Below the pieces are notes generated by a model. It searched no databases and had not been told where the DNA came from. It worked only from the letters and a program-made list of their open reading frames with translations. 64,000 nt of DNA from Delta-02 sp964513565 (lineage in GTDB: Bacteria; Desulfobacterota; Syntrophorhabdia; Syntrophorhabdales; Syntrophorhabdaceae). The translations under genes and the position numbers were made by a program. Numbering within the stretch: the first letter of the stretch is position 1; every line of letters starts with the position of its first letter. Below, piece after piece: positions 35,716 through 43,489 of this stretch. The stretch is from positions 1 to 64,000 of the forward strand of contig CAZENE010000004.1 in NCBI GenBank assembly GCA_964513565.1, written 5' to 3'.

Positions 35716-36896
35716 TGCTGATAGACGGATATAAATTTCGCGAGACCATACATCGCTGCTTCAGATGCGGCTACTGCAAATTCCCGACAACATGGACGGA
35801 CGTTAATAATTGCCCGCCTTACGCCCGGTATCGCATGGAGCCATATTCATGCGGGGGAAGGCTTTGGACCACCCGGGCCTGGCTCAATGAAGTACTGCAG
35901 TGGTCCGAGCATCTTGCCGAGATATTATACAGCTGTACGACCTGCAGGAATTGCGAGATAAAATGTCCCTTAAGTTTTAATGTCGACATTGTGAACATGG
36001 TCATAGCGGCTCGAGCGGAAATGGTGGAGCAGGGTAAGGTCCCGCGGGCGGTCAGGAAATTTCTCGAGAATGTCGATCTTTACGGCAACCCCTATGGCAT
36101 TTCACGGAGCAAACGGGATGACTGGATGAAGGGTGAGGAATTGGAACGGTACAAGGGGCACGAATTCCTGTATTATGTGGGCTGTACAGGGTCATTCGAC
36201 ACGCGGGCGCAGAATTCCGCAAGGTCTTTGGGACGGGCCTTGCATGCGGCAGGAGTTAATTTTGGCATTCTTGGGAACGACGAGAGTTGCGACGGCAACG
36301 AAGTACATAAACTCGGCGAAGAGGGTCTTTTCGAGGTTCTGGCTGAAGATACTATTCGGTATTATACGGAGTTGGGAGTTACAAAGATCATCACTCTCTC
36401 GCCGCATGCATATCATGCATTCAGGAACCTTTATCCGGCGTTTGGAGGCAAATTCCAGGTATTTCACTACACGCAGGTGCTCGATGAGCTTATCAGCGAA
36501 GGTGCACTGGATGTTTCGCGGGGTTACGGGGCAAGTGTGACGTACCATGACCCGTGTTTTCTCGGGCGATGGAACGAAGAATATGAAGCCCCGAGACGGC
36601 TCCTTAAAAAAATACCGCTGGTAGAATTTGTTGAAATGGCCCGAAACAGGGATGCTGCACTCTGTTGCGGCGGGGGTGCGGGAAATTTTGAAATGGACCT
36701 GCTCGGCGGTAGCGAGTCGAGCCCTGCACGCAGGCGTGTCCGGGAAGCTGTTGAATCAGGGGCGGCCGTACTGGCTGTAGCGTGTCCAAAGTGTCTTGTT
36801 ATGCTGGAAGATGCGGTCAAAGCGGAAGAAATTGAGGATAAAATTATGGTTAAGGACTTAGCCGAGATCGTATGTGCGGCGTGCGCGATCGGATAA
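35715..36896 (+). CDS. GlcF/HdrD-like Fe-S oxidoreductase subunit
   Basis: The protein has 393 residues. The N-terminal part has an unusual CFRCGYCKFPTTW cluster and the ferredoxin motif CTTCRNCEIKC. Two CCG domains follow (YVGCTGSFDTR with ESCDGNEVHKLGEEGLF, and YHDPCFLGR with ALCCGGGAGNFEM and CPKCLVML). It most likely passes electrons from the GlcD-type flavin subunit to the HdrB-like subunit or a membrane acceptor. No membrane anchor is encoded in the operon. Confidence 0.88.
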   Translation: MLIDGYKFRETIHRCFRCGYCKFPTTWTDVNNCPPYARYRMEPYSCGGRLWTTRAWLNEVLQWSEHLAEILYSCTTCRNCEIKCPLSFNVDIVNMVIAARAEMVEQGKVPRAVRKFLENVDLYGNPYGISRSKRDDWMKGEELERYKGHEFLYYVGCTGSFDTRAQNSARSLGRALHAAGVNFGILGNDESCDGNEVHKLGEEGLFEVLAEDTIRYYTELGVTKIITLSPHAYHAFRNLYPAFGGKFQVFHYTQVLDELISEGALDVSRGYGASVTYHDPCFLGRWNEEYEAPRRLLKKIPLVEFVEMARNRDAALCCGGGAGNFEMDLLGGSESSPARRRVREAVESGAAVLAVACPKCLVMLEDAVKAEEIEDKIMVKDLAEIVCAACAIG

Positions 36897-36947
36897 ATAC
36901 ACTTTTTATAAGGATGGTGCACGAGTCGGATTCGTTCAAGCAAGACC

Positions 36948-37658
36948 TTAAATGTGATAAGTTCGGCCTACAATTGCCTCAATGAAATCTGGTCCATACG
37001 TTTCCCGGAAAATTCTAATGGCCTCCTCACCCGTACAGTGTGTGGGGGAAACTATTTTGACCCCCATATACTGAAATTTCTCTATCAGGGATCTCACGGC
37101 AGAAGCTGAAAGTTCGAGGGTATGAAAACCTCCCAGCACAAAATCGACGGGAGAGTTGAATTTGTCACGTGCGGCCGCGATTATTTCTGTTATTCCATTA
37201 TGGGCACAACCGGATATGACAGAGATGCCGTTTTTCGATCTGAGTATAAGAGCCTGCTCCGGGATCATTCCGTACCGGCACAAGGCCATGGTTTCCCCCG
37301 TTGTGAAAATATCTCTATCAATTTCCATGAAAGGCTGAACCTCGACCACTTCAGAACCGAAGGACGAGATCTTATCCTTGAATTCCCGGCCGACATCAGG
37401 GCAAACGTACACGGGGATACCGGGGTTACCTGTCAGCAGATGCCATAGTCCGCCAATATGGTCCCAATGTTCATGGGAAATGACGATTTTTTTAATACTC
37501 TTTCTGTCCACCCCCATAAGGTCTATATTGTGCGACAGCATTTCCCCATTTTCCCCCGCATCGAAGAGGACCCTGTTATCAATAAGATAAGAAACGCCCC
37601 ACCCGACAATATAACGGATGTCTTCTTTTTTGTTGTCGAAAAGTATTTTAATTTCCAT
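36948..37658 (-). CDS. Metallo-beta-lactamase-fold hydrolase (MptA/DHPR-synthase type)
   Basis: The protein has 236 residues. The metal motif is VISHEHWDHIGG near residue 60, with later ligands in VISGCAHNG and VLGGFHTLELS. This arrangement is common in the subfamily named after 7,8-dihydropterin-6-methyl-4-aminobenzene-5-phosphate synthase, whose members have varied functions. It is convergent with the HdrD-like gene. A related fold is encoded at 47759-48709. Confidence 0.8.
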   Translation of the reverse strand: MEIKILFDNKKEDIRYIVGWGVSYLIDNRVLFDAGENGEMLSHNIDLMGVDRKSIKKIVISHEHWDHIGGLWHLLTGNPGIPVYVCPDVGREFKDKISSFGSEVVEVQPFMEIDRDIFTTGETMALCRYGMIPEQALILRSKNGISVISGCAHNGITEIIAAARDKFNSPVDFVLGGFHTLELSASAVRSLIEKFQYMGVKIVSPTHCTGEEAIRIFRETYGPDFIEAIVGRTYHI

Positions 37659-37810
37659 TACCGTATACCCCTTTTGCGCCGGTTCGTGACATTAGTTACC
37701 GTCGGGACAAGACGTACTATATTGCCCTGTTGTCCCGCAACATATCAAACTGTTTGCGATGTATATTTTTTCTTCCGTTTATCGGTCTCCGCTAGAACTG
37801 CGGCATGCTG

Positions 37811-38188
37811 CTATTTCCCGTGACCTTTCCGGTAACGATAGCGTCTGCCTTTTCCATACGACCCGGGCATAAGAAAATTGTTGTCCAGGGCATTGCCCTT
37901 CACAAAGTCCTTTATGATGTGTTCAATGTTTCCGCAGATAAAGGAAATTACGCGAATGCCGTTACTGACAAGGGCATATTCGAAGCGACGCGAAATAGCG
38001 CCGCACATCAGGAGTTCAACGCCCTGTTCTTTTATTTCCCGGGCCTTTCCAAATGGTTCCTGACTTTTGAGGAAAATGTTTCTTCTGTTTGCCGCGGCAC
38101 CATCATGTATCTCTACAATGCAGAGATTGGCCGAAACATCGAAGACAGGCGATATCGAACCCTGCCAGTTAGTTATTCCTATGACCAC
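37811..38188 (-). CDS. Stand-alone NifX/NafY-type dinitrogenase Fe-Mo cofactor domain protein
   Basis: From GTG 38188 the protein has 125 residues: VVIGITNWQGSISPVFDVSA, then LLMCGAISRRFEYALVSNG and a Gly/Arg-rich tail. NifX-type domains bind metal-sulfur cofactors; the Desulfovibrio orange protein (Mo-Cu cluster) belongs here. The GTG aligns with the usual N-terminal Met of the family. No Shine-Dalgarno is present; instead a sigma-54 -24/-12 element ends 14 nt before GTG. TTG 38194 is an alternative start. It is divergent from the sigma-54 activator gene. Confidence 0.8.
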   Translation of the reverse strand: MVIGITNWQGSISPVFDVSANLCIVEIHDGAAANRRNIFLKSQEPFGKAREIKEQGVELLMCGAISRRFEYALVSNGIRVISFICGNIEHIIKDFVKGNALDNNFLMPGSYGKGRRYRYRKGHGK

Positions 38189-38200
38189 GGACAAACATTC

Positions 38201-38216
38201 TGCAACCCGTATACCA
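38201..38216 (-). promoter_or_regulatory. Sigma-54 promoter of the NifX gene
   Basis: The minus strand reads TGGTATACGGGTTGCA: GG and GC are separated by exactly 10 bp, as the -24/-12 rule requires. The GC ends 14 nt before GTG 38188, placing the predicted transcript start at about 38190, two bases before the start codon. Confidence 0.65.
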
Positions 38217-38294
38217 GATCTTCCCGGGAGACTTAAATCCAGTATGTACGGGACGTGAGCAGGATGGGGGATAACGGGCTGTTGACAACACAAT

Positions 38295-38339
38295 CGCATT
38301 ATGCAATATTTCTATACACTTTAGGGTTGCATAATGCAA
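38295..38339. promoter_or_regulatory. Paired palindromic sites, likely binding sites of the sigma-54 activator
   Basis: Two near-identical palindromes, GCATTATGCAA (38296-38306) and TTGCATAATGCAA (38327-38339), lie 31-32 bp apart, three helical turns. They also pair with each other. They are 105-150 bp upstream of the predicted NifX transcript start, the classic enhancer distance, and the second overlaps the activator's own start codon (38334), which suggests autoregulation. Confidence 0.6.
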
Positions 38340-39710
38340 GATGAAAAAGTGATTAACAATAATTTCTCGACAGATCGGCAAGGCGTTATTCTTGACTCTA
38401 TAAACGAAGGCGTTTTTACGGTAGACAGGGATTGGCGGATCACCTCCTTTAACAGGGCGGCAGAACGTATAACCGGAATTCTAAGGAACGACGCCATACG
38501 CCGTAAATGTTCAGACGTCTTTCACGCAAATATCTGCGAAAAGAACTGTGCTCTTCGAAGAACATTCGAAACGGGTAAACCGGTGGTGAATGCCACTGCC
38601 CATATTGTAACCAACGATGGGACTACCGTTCCGATCCGGGTTTCGACGGCAATTCTCAGGAATGAGGACGGCAGCGTGATCGGAGGCGTCGAGACATTTC
38701 AGGACCTGAGCCAGATCGAACAATTACAAAAAGAGCTCCGCGGGCGGCACACATTCGAAGACATAGTCGGGGGAAGCCCTGCGATGAAGCGTATTTTTGA
38801 GATACTTCCCCTTATAGCTGAAAGCAACAGCACTGTGTTGATCGAGGGGCCGAGCGGGACAGGGAAGGAACTTTTCGCACGGGCCATACACAATCTTTCG
38901 CCGAGAAGAAAAAGACGTTTTGTTGCGGTCAATTGCGCGGCTTTACCCGATACCCTTCTGGAAAGCGAGTTTTTTGGACATAAAGCAGGAGCCTTCACTG
39001 ACGCAAAGAAAGACAAAATGGGCCGCTTTTTACTTGCCAACGGAGGAACGATCTTCCTCGATGAGATAGGAGATATATCACCCGCTTTACAGGTGCGCCT
39101 TCTGCGCGTGCTCCAGGAACGGGTAGTAGAGCCTCTGGGGGCCATAGAACCCGTGAAGATCGATGTGCGGGTAATAGCGGCAACAAATAAGGAACTGGGA
39201 AAGCTGGTTGATGAGGGTAAGTTCCGGGAAGACCTTTATTACCGGATCCGGGTAATACGGCTTTTTCTTCCGGCGCTAAAGGAGAGAAGGGAGGACATAC
39301 CTCTTCTCATCGATCACATTATCGCTAAATATAATCTTATTCAAGGTAAAAATATCAACGGGGTTTCGTTTGATGTAGCGACCAGGCTTATGGCCTATGA
39401 CTTTCCGGGAAATATCCGTGAACTCGAAAACATAATTGAACAGGCATTCGTGCTCTGCCGCGGGGATATTATAGAGCTCCACCATCTTCCTGTCGAGATG
39501 AGGCCCCAGGTTCCCTCGCCCGACAGTATAGATATGATCAACATCCGGACGATGGAGAAGCATCTCATTATCGAGACCTTGCGCCGTAACAAGGGAAACA
39601 GGAAACGCACCGCCCATGACCTTGGAATTAATGCCAGCACGCTGTACCGCAAGATCAAGGACCTTAACATCGAACCCCCGCCTGAAGACGGCCGCATGCG
39701 CCATAAATAA
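38334..39710 (+). CDS. PAS-containing sigma-54-dependent activator (Fis family)
   Basis: The protein has 458 residues. A PAS domain (20-125) contains a Cys cluster (KCSDVFHANICEKNC) that could hold a metal or redox group. The AAA+ domain has Walker A EGPSGTGKELFA (171-182), GAFTDA (219-224, a variant of the sigma-54 contact loop GAFTGA) and Walker B FLDEIGD (241-247). A Fis-type HTH (RKRTAHDLGINASTLYRKI) closes it. It is placed like the activator of the Desulfovibrio ORP operons and very likely drives the two sigma-54 promoters beside it. Ribosome site is AGGG at 7 nt. Confidence 0.9.
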   Translation: MQDEKVINNNFSTDRQGVILDSINEGVFTVDRDWRITSFNRAAERITGILRNDAIRRKCSDVFHANICEKNCALRRTFETGKPVVNATAHIVTNDGTTVPIRVSTAILRNEDGSVIGGVETFQDLSQIEQLQKELRGRHTFEDIVGGSPAMKRIFEILPLIAESNSTVLIEGPSGTGKELFARAIHNLSPRRKRRFVAVNCAALPDTLLESEFFGHKAGAFTDAKKDKMGRFLLANGGTIFLDEIGDISPALQVRLLRVLQERVVEPLGAIEPVKIDVRVIAATNKELGKLVDEGKFREDLYYRIRVIRLFLPALKERREDIPLLIDHIIAKYNLIQGKNINGVSFDVATRLMAYDFPGNIRELENIIEQAFVLCRGDIIELHHLPVEMRPQVPSPDSIDMINIRTMEKHLIIETLRRNKGNRKRTAHDLGINASTLYRKIKDLNIEPPPEDGRMRHK

Positions 39711-39807
39711 TTGCAAATCGCATGATTCTCTCCGAAGATGTCGGGCAAAACCTGCCTTTATTTCCACGTTCCCGAAAATTACAAAGAATATCACAGCATT
39801 TCAAACG

Positions 39808-39823
39808 TGGCATGTAAATTGCT
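39808..39823 (+). promoter_or_regulatory. Sigma-54 promoter of the DUF89 gene
   Basis: TGGCATGTAAATTGCT matches the -24/-12 consensus with GG and GC 10 bp apart. The GC ends 14 nt before ATG 39836, the same distance as at the NifX gene. The predicted transcript start is about 39834. A possible degenerate activator site is ATTGCAAATCGCAT at 39710-39723. Confidence 0.75.
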
Positions 39824-39835
39824 TTTCTCATACAT

Positions 39836-40735
39836 ATGAAATCATCGGTTGACTGTATACCCTGTTTTGTGAGGCAGACTCTGGAAGCCGCAAAGTTTGT
39901 GTCCAAATATTCATCGGTCCACGAAGGTGTCCTTCGTGAAATGCTCCGGTGTCTTGCCGGGATTGACTTTGACCAGCCTCCACCAGTCGTGGGGCAGTGT
40001 ATTCATCGCAAGCTCAGGGCATTGATCGGGAATTCCGACCCTTACAGAGGGGCTAAAATTCTGCATAACCAACTCGCCCTTGCACTTCTGCCGGAACTCA
40101 AAGAACTGGTGCGCAAAAGCAAGGACCCTCTCTATACATCTGTTCTTCTTGCCATTGCGGGAAACGTGTTAGACCTGGGAGCACATTTTAATTTTACCGG
40201 TCACGATATGCGTTCGAATATAGCAGAGGCGCTATCGAAACCCTTTCATTCCGACATTGAAGCCCTGAGGCAGGAGATCCAAAGAGCGTCAAGCATACTA
40301 TACATTGCGGACAATGCGGGGGAAATTGTTTTTGACCGGCTCCTCATTGAAGAAATGCAGGGGAAAACCGTTACTGTCGCCGTGCGAGGTTATCCTATCA
40401 TAAATGACGCGCTTGCGGAGGATGCTCAGGTGGCAGGCATTCACGAGATAGCACGAGTGATCGGTAATGGTTCCGATGCACCCGGGATCGTACTCAGTGA
40501 TTGCAATGTGGAATTTCAAATGTATTTTAATAATGCCGACGTTATCATAGCGAAAGGGCAGGGCAACTATGAAACCTTGAGCGAAGAAGATAAGGGAAAT
40601 ATCTTTTTTCTCTTCAAGATAAAGTGCGACCCGGTGGCCTTCCAAACAGGATTCAAGAAAGGGACGAATGTTCTGATGCCAAACAAAAAAAGGGCAAAAA
40701 ACAGTTGCCTCGATCAAAACGACGATCGCCGGTAA
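39836..40735 (+). CDS. DUF89/ARMT1-family protein
   Basis: The protein has 299 residues. The start MKSSVDCIPCFVRQTLEAAK is the canonical beginning of the bacterial/archaeal DUF89 family, with the Cys-x2-Cys. Metal and substrate motifs are YIADNAGEIVFDRLLIEEM, VRGYPIINDA, and AKGQGNYETLSE. DUF89 proteins are metal-dependent phosphatases acting on damaged or side-product metabolites. No Shine-Dalgarno precedes ATG; the sigma-54 element 14 nt upstream implies a leaderless message. The Lys-rich last 30 residues are outside the family core. Confidence 0.87.
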   Translation: MKSSVDCIPCFVRQTLEAAKFVSKYSSVHEGVLREMLRCLAGIDFDQPPPVVGQCIHRKLRALIGNSDPYRGAKILHNQLALALLPELKELVRKSKDPLYTSVLLAIAGNVLDLGAHFNFTGHDMRSNIAEALSKPFHSDIEALRQEIQRASSILYIADNAGEIVFDRLLIEEMQGKTVTVAVRGYPIINDALAEDAQVAGIHEIARVIGNGSDAPGIVLSDCNVEFQMYFNNADVIIAKGQGNYETLSEEDKGNIFFLFKIKCDPVAFQTGFKKGTNVLMPNKKRAKNSCLDQNDDRR

Positions 40736-40743
40736 AAGTCACT

Positions 40744-41523
40744 TCAGCTCCGTTTCCAGTGGGGATCTCTTTTTTCAAAAAAGGCATTGATCCCTTCGGA
40801 GACATCTTCAGTTGTGCATAAGCGCGCCAAGGAACTCGTCATATGCTCAAGAGCCTTATGGTATTCCATATCGGCTGCAGTGTAGAAGGCCTTCTTTGCC
40901 GTTTCCACGGCGAGTGGGCTCTTCTGTGCCAGTCTTGCCGCCCAGTCACGCGCCTGGCTTTCCAGTTCCTCGTGTTTTACGACACGGTTGATAAGGCCTA
41001 TCCGATAGGCCTCGGCGGCGTCTATCAGATCACCAAAGAGGAGAAGCTCAAGTGCCCGCTTTCTTCCGATGGAGCGGCTTACCGGAACAACGGGCCCGAC
41101 ACAATTGAGGCCTACATTAATTGCCGTTAAACCGAAGCGCGCCTTTTCCGAGGCGATCGCAAGATCTGCGGCCGCCACAAGCCCGGCTCCGATAGCTGCT
41201 GCAATTCCCTGCACCTCAGCGATAACGGGTTTTCTCAGATTATTCATGGTCAGCATCGGCGTCCCCATCAATCCTATCCATTCGTTGTATTCCAGGGCCG
41301 TCTTGCCGGGGAATTCACCGACATCGATCCCGGCGCAGAAAGCTTTGCCGGCACCCTTAAGCACAATAACACGGACGTTGTCTTCGTTGTCGAGGGAACG
41401 AAGCGCATGATCCAGTTCTTTTGACATAGGAGTGTTAAAAGTATTCATACTGTCGGGACGGTTCAGGATGATGTCACAAATATGATCTTCATGCATCTGG
41501 ACAAGAATGTTTTCGTATTGCAT
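40744..41523 (-). CDS. Enoyl-CoA hydratase/isomerase (crotonase family)
   Basis: The protein has 259 residues. The CoA-binding and oxyanion segments are VLKGAGKAFCAGIDVGEF and AEVQGIAAAIGAGLVAAADL; LTAINVGLNCVGPVVPVSR follows. The usual catalytic Glu after IGRKRALELL is not evident, so it may be an isomerase or another crotonase activity. ATG 41523 has AGGAGGGGG upstream. It is divergent from the thioesterase. Confidence 0.85.
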   Translation of the reverse strand: MQYENILVQMHEDHICDIILNRPDSMNTFNTPMSKELDHALRSLDNEDNVRVIVLKGAGKAFCAGIDVGEFPGKTALEYNEWIGLMGTPMLTMNNLRKPVIAEVQGIAAAIGAGLVAAADLAIASEKARFGLTAINVGLNCVGPVVPVSRSIGRKRALELLLFGDLIDAAEAYRIGLINRVVKHEELESQARDWAARLAQKSPLAVETAKKAFYTAADMEYHKALEHMTSSLARLCTTEDVSEGINAFFEKRDPHWKRS

Positions 41524-41699
41524 CGGGCAGCCCCCTCCTGTTTTGGATGTAATTTGTTTTGTCGTCATGGTTTCCAATACCAGATTTGCACAACTTTGTC
41601 AAAAGGGCAATTTCTAGTAGGGAAACAATTCTCGTGTGCATGGCAAGTAGTGCGGCATCTATGCTATATATATCCTGTCATTAGAAGGAGGTCCACGCC

Positions 41700-42170
41700 A
41701 TGGAGAGAAGATCATTTCAGGATTACTATGCTGAAGATGTGAGCCATTGTTACGGATGCGGACGTTTAAATCCGGACGGGCTTCATATCAAGAGCTATTG
41801 GGACGGGGAAGAATCGGTGGCCAGATTTACCCCGATGCCCTACCATATTGCAGCTCCGGGTTTTGTCTATGGGGGTGTGCTCGCATCGCTTATCGATTGC
41901 CATGGAACCGGTACTGCGGCAGCGGCGACATATCGATATGAAGGAAGAGATATGGATACCGAGCCGAAGCTGCGATTTGTCACCGCGTCACTAAAAGTTG
42001 ACTACCTCTTGCCAACGCCGCTTGGTATAGAGCTTGAAGCACGAGGGAAAGTGAAAAATATCGGCAGTCGTAAGGTCACGGTGGACATTGAAGTCATTGC
42101 GGAAGGTAAGGTTTGCGTCCGCGGTGAAGTCGTTGCGGTTCGCATGCCGGGGAAAATGAAAAGCAAATAA
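41700..42170 (+). CDS. PaaI-type hotdog-fold thioesterase
   Basis: The protein has 156 residues. The hotdog signature is HCYGCGRLNPDGLHIKSYWD, then GGVLASLIDCHGTGTAAAAT with the helix Asp, and LKVDYLLPTPLG. Such proteins hydrolyse acyl-CoA thioesters. The leading Cys-x2-Cys is common in this subgroup. AGAAGGAGG precedes ATG. It is divergent from the crotonase, suggesting linked acyl-CoA chemistry. Confidence 0.87.
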   Translation: MERRSFQDYYAEDVSHCYGCGRLNPDGLHIKSYWDGEESVARFTPMPYHIAAPGFVYGGVLASLIDCHGTGTAAAATYRYEGRDMDTEPKLRFVTASLKVDYLLPTPLGIELEARGKVKNIGSRKVTVDIEVIAEGKVCVRGEVVAVRMPGKMKSK

Positions 42171-42350
42171 CAGGCTGGCACCCGGGACAAAAGTGCCTGA
42201 GAAAATGAATGGACGGGGTATCGGTTGTCTTGAGAGAAATTGATGGCCCCAGCCAGGAACGGCGAGTCGCTGTGTAGTCTTTCGACAAGCTCTTCAAGGC
42301 GAGAAATAGTTTATCTTTCCGAGATTCCTGTCTCTCGTCACGTTTTTTAA

Positions 42351-42409
42351 TGAATTAATATTCATGTTACCTCTTGACAAAGGAGACATCTGAATATATA
42401 TTCATATTA
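42351..42409 (+). promoter_or_regulatory. Sigma-70 promoter with two TGAATNNNNATTCA operators
   Basis: TTGACA (42374-42379), a 17-bp spacer and TATATT (42397-42402) form a strong promoter for the DUF134-NifX operon. Two palindromes, TGAATTAATATTCA (42351-42364) and TGAATATATATTCA (42391-42404), are 40 bp apart; the second covers the -10 box. This is the layout of a repressor site; the DUF134 HTH protein encoded just downstream is the obvious candidate. Confidence 0.75.
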
Positions 42410-42443
42410 TGATGAACGAAACAGTCAGGAGAAATTAAAAAAC

Positions 42444-43217
42444 ATGTCTCGGCCAACATGTAGAAGACGGATTGGTTTCCAGCCAAAGGTTATTTATTTC
42501 AAGCCGGCCGGTATTCCCCTTACTGCCGTTCAGGAAGTTATCATAGGCCACGATGAGGTGGAGGCGATGCGCCTGAAAAATTTGCTCGGATTCCCCCAGG
42601 AAGACGCCGCGAGTCAGATGGGCGTGTCTCAACCTACTTTTCACCGTTTGATCAATGCAGCCTACCAAAAGATAACGGACGCCATTATTAATGGCAAGGC
42701 GTTGAGGATAGAGGGGGGCAACGTTACCTTTTATGAGGAAACGGCCGGGCCATGCCGCTGGAAGAAAAACTGGGGAGAGGGATGCATTTCAGCAGAAACC
42801 GCTGCGCAGGCAGCGGCGACTTCCTCGACAGAGGATAGCGTACAGGGAGGAACACCGATGAAAATAGCAATAACAAGTACTGACGGTACTCTTGACGGAA
42901 TGGTGGATGAGCGTTTCGGAAGGGCAAAAAAGATCGTTCTGGTAGATACCGATGATGGCAGCCAGGAAACCGTTGATAATGTGCAGAATATGAATGCTGC
43001 CCAGGGAGCCGGGATCCAAACGGCGCAGAATGTTATCAATGCGGGAGCGAAAGCCGTAATAAGCGGACATCTCGGGCCAAACGCATTCAAAGTTATCACA
43101 GCCGCAGGGATCGAGGCGTACACCGCTTCCAACATGACCGTGCGCGAAGCCGTGGAATCATATCGGAACGGGAAGCTTCCGAAACTCGACGGCGCGGATG
43201 TAGGAGGCCACTGGTAA
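42444..43217 (+). CDS. DUF134 HTH domain fused to NifX-type domain
   Basis: The protein has 257 residues. Residues 1-100 are DUF134, a Cys-bearing regulator with an HTH (GFPQEDAASQMGVSQPTFHR). Residues 139-257 are a NifX/NafY cofactor-binding domain (GMVDERFGRAKKIVLVDTDD, AKAVISGHLGPNAFKVI). It could sense cofactor loading and control its own operon. At the domain boundary, GGGAGG is followed after 7 nt by ATG 42858, so the NifX domain may also be made alone. It is the first gene of the ORP-like operon. Confidence 0.88.
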   Translation: MSRPTCRRRIGFQPKVIYFKPAGIPLTAVQEVIIGHDEVEAMRLKNLLGFPQEDAASQMGVSQPTFHRLINAAYQKITDAIINGKALRIEGGNVTFYEETAGPCRWKKNWGEGCISAETAAQAAATSSTEDSVQGGTPMKIAITSTDGTLDGMVDERFGRAKKIVLVDTDDGSQETVDNVQNMNAAQGAGIQTAQNVINAGAKAVISGHLGPNAFKVITAAGIEAYTASNMTVREAVESYRNGKLPKLDGADVGGHW

Positions 43218-43237
43218 GAGGTACAAGGAGGTTAGTC

Positions 43238-43489
43238 ATGCCAGTTAATAAAAAAAGAAATAGTCAAATGGAAGGCCAGGGTTCAGGAATGGGCCGTGGA
43301 CAGGGACGCGGTATGGGCGGCGGCGGTGCCGGAGGCGGCAGAGGCCGTCAGGGAGGACAGGGACTCGGAATCGGCGGCGAATGCCAATGCCCGCAATGCG
43401 GGACGAGAACGCCCCATGTACGAGGCGTCCCATGTTTTGAGCAAAGCTGCCCGAATTGCGGGACGAAAATGGTCAGGGCCTCATCATGA
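43238..43489 (+). CDS. Small Gly-rich zinc-ribbon protein
   Basis: The protein has 83 residues. A Gly/Arg-rich linker of about 35 residues precedes four Cys in two knuckles (CQCPQCG and CPNCG) separated by RTPHVRGVPCFEQS. It is probably a zinc ribbon or rubredoxin-like metal site. Small proteins of this kind are usual in ORP-type operons. Its TGA overlaps the next ATG. Confidence 0.75.
   Translation: MPVNKKRNSQMEGQGSGMGRGQGRGMGGGGAGGGRGRQGGQGLGIGGECQCPQCGTRTPHVRGVPCFEQSCPNCGTKMVRASS

Noticed and set aside
41620..41680. Sigma-54 promoter before the thioesterase gene
   Set aside because: TGGCAAGTAGTGCGGC has a GG but no GC at the required 10-bp distance.
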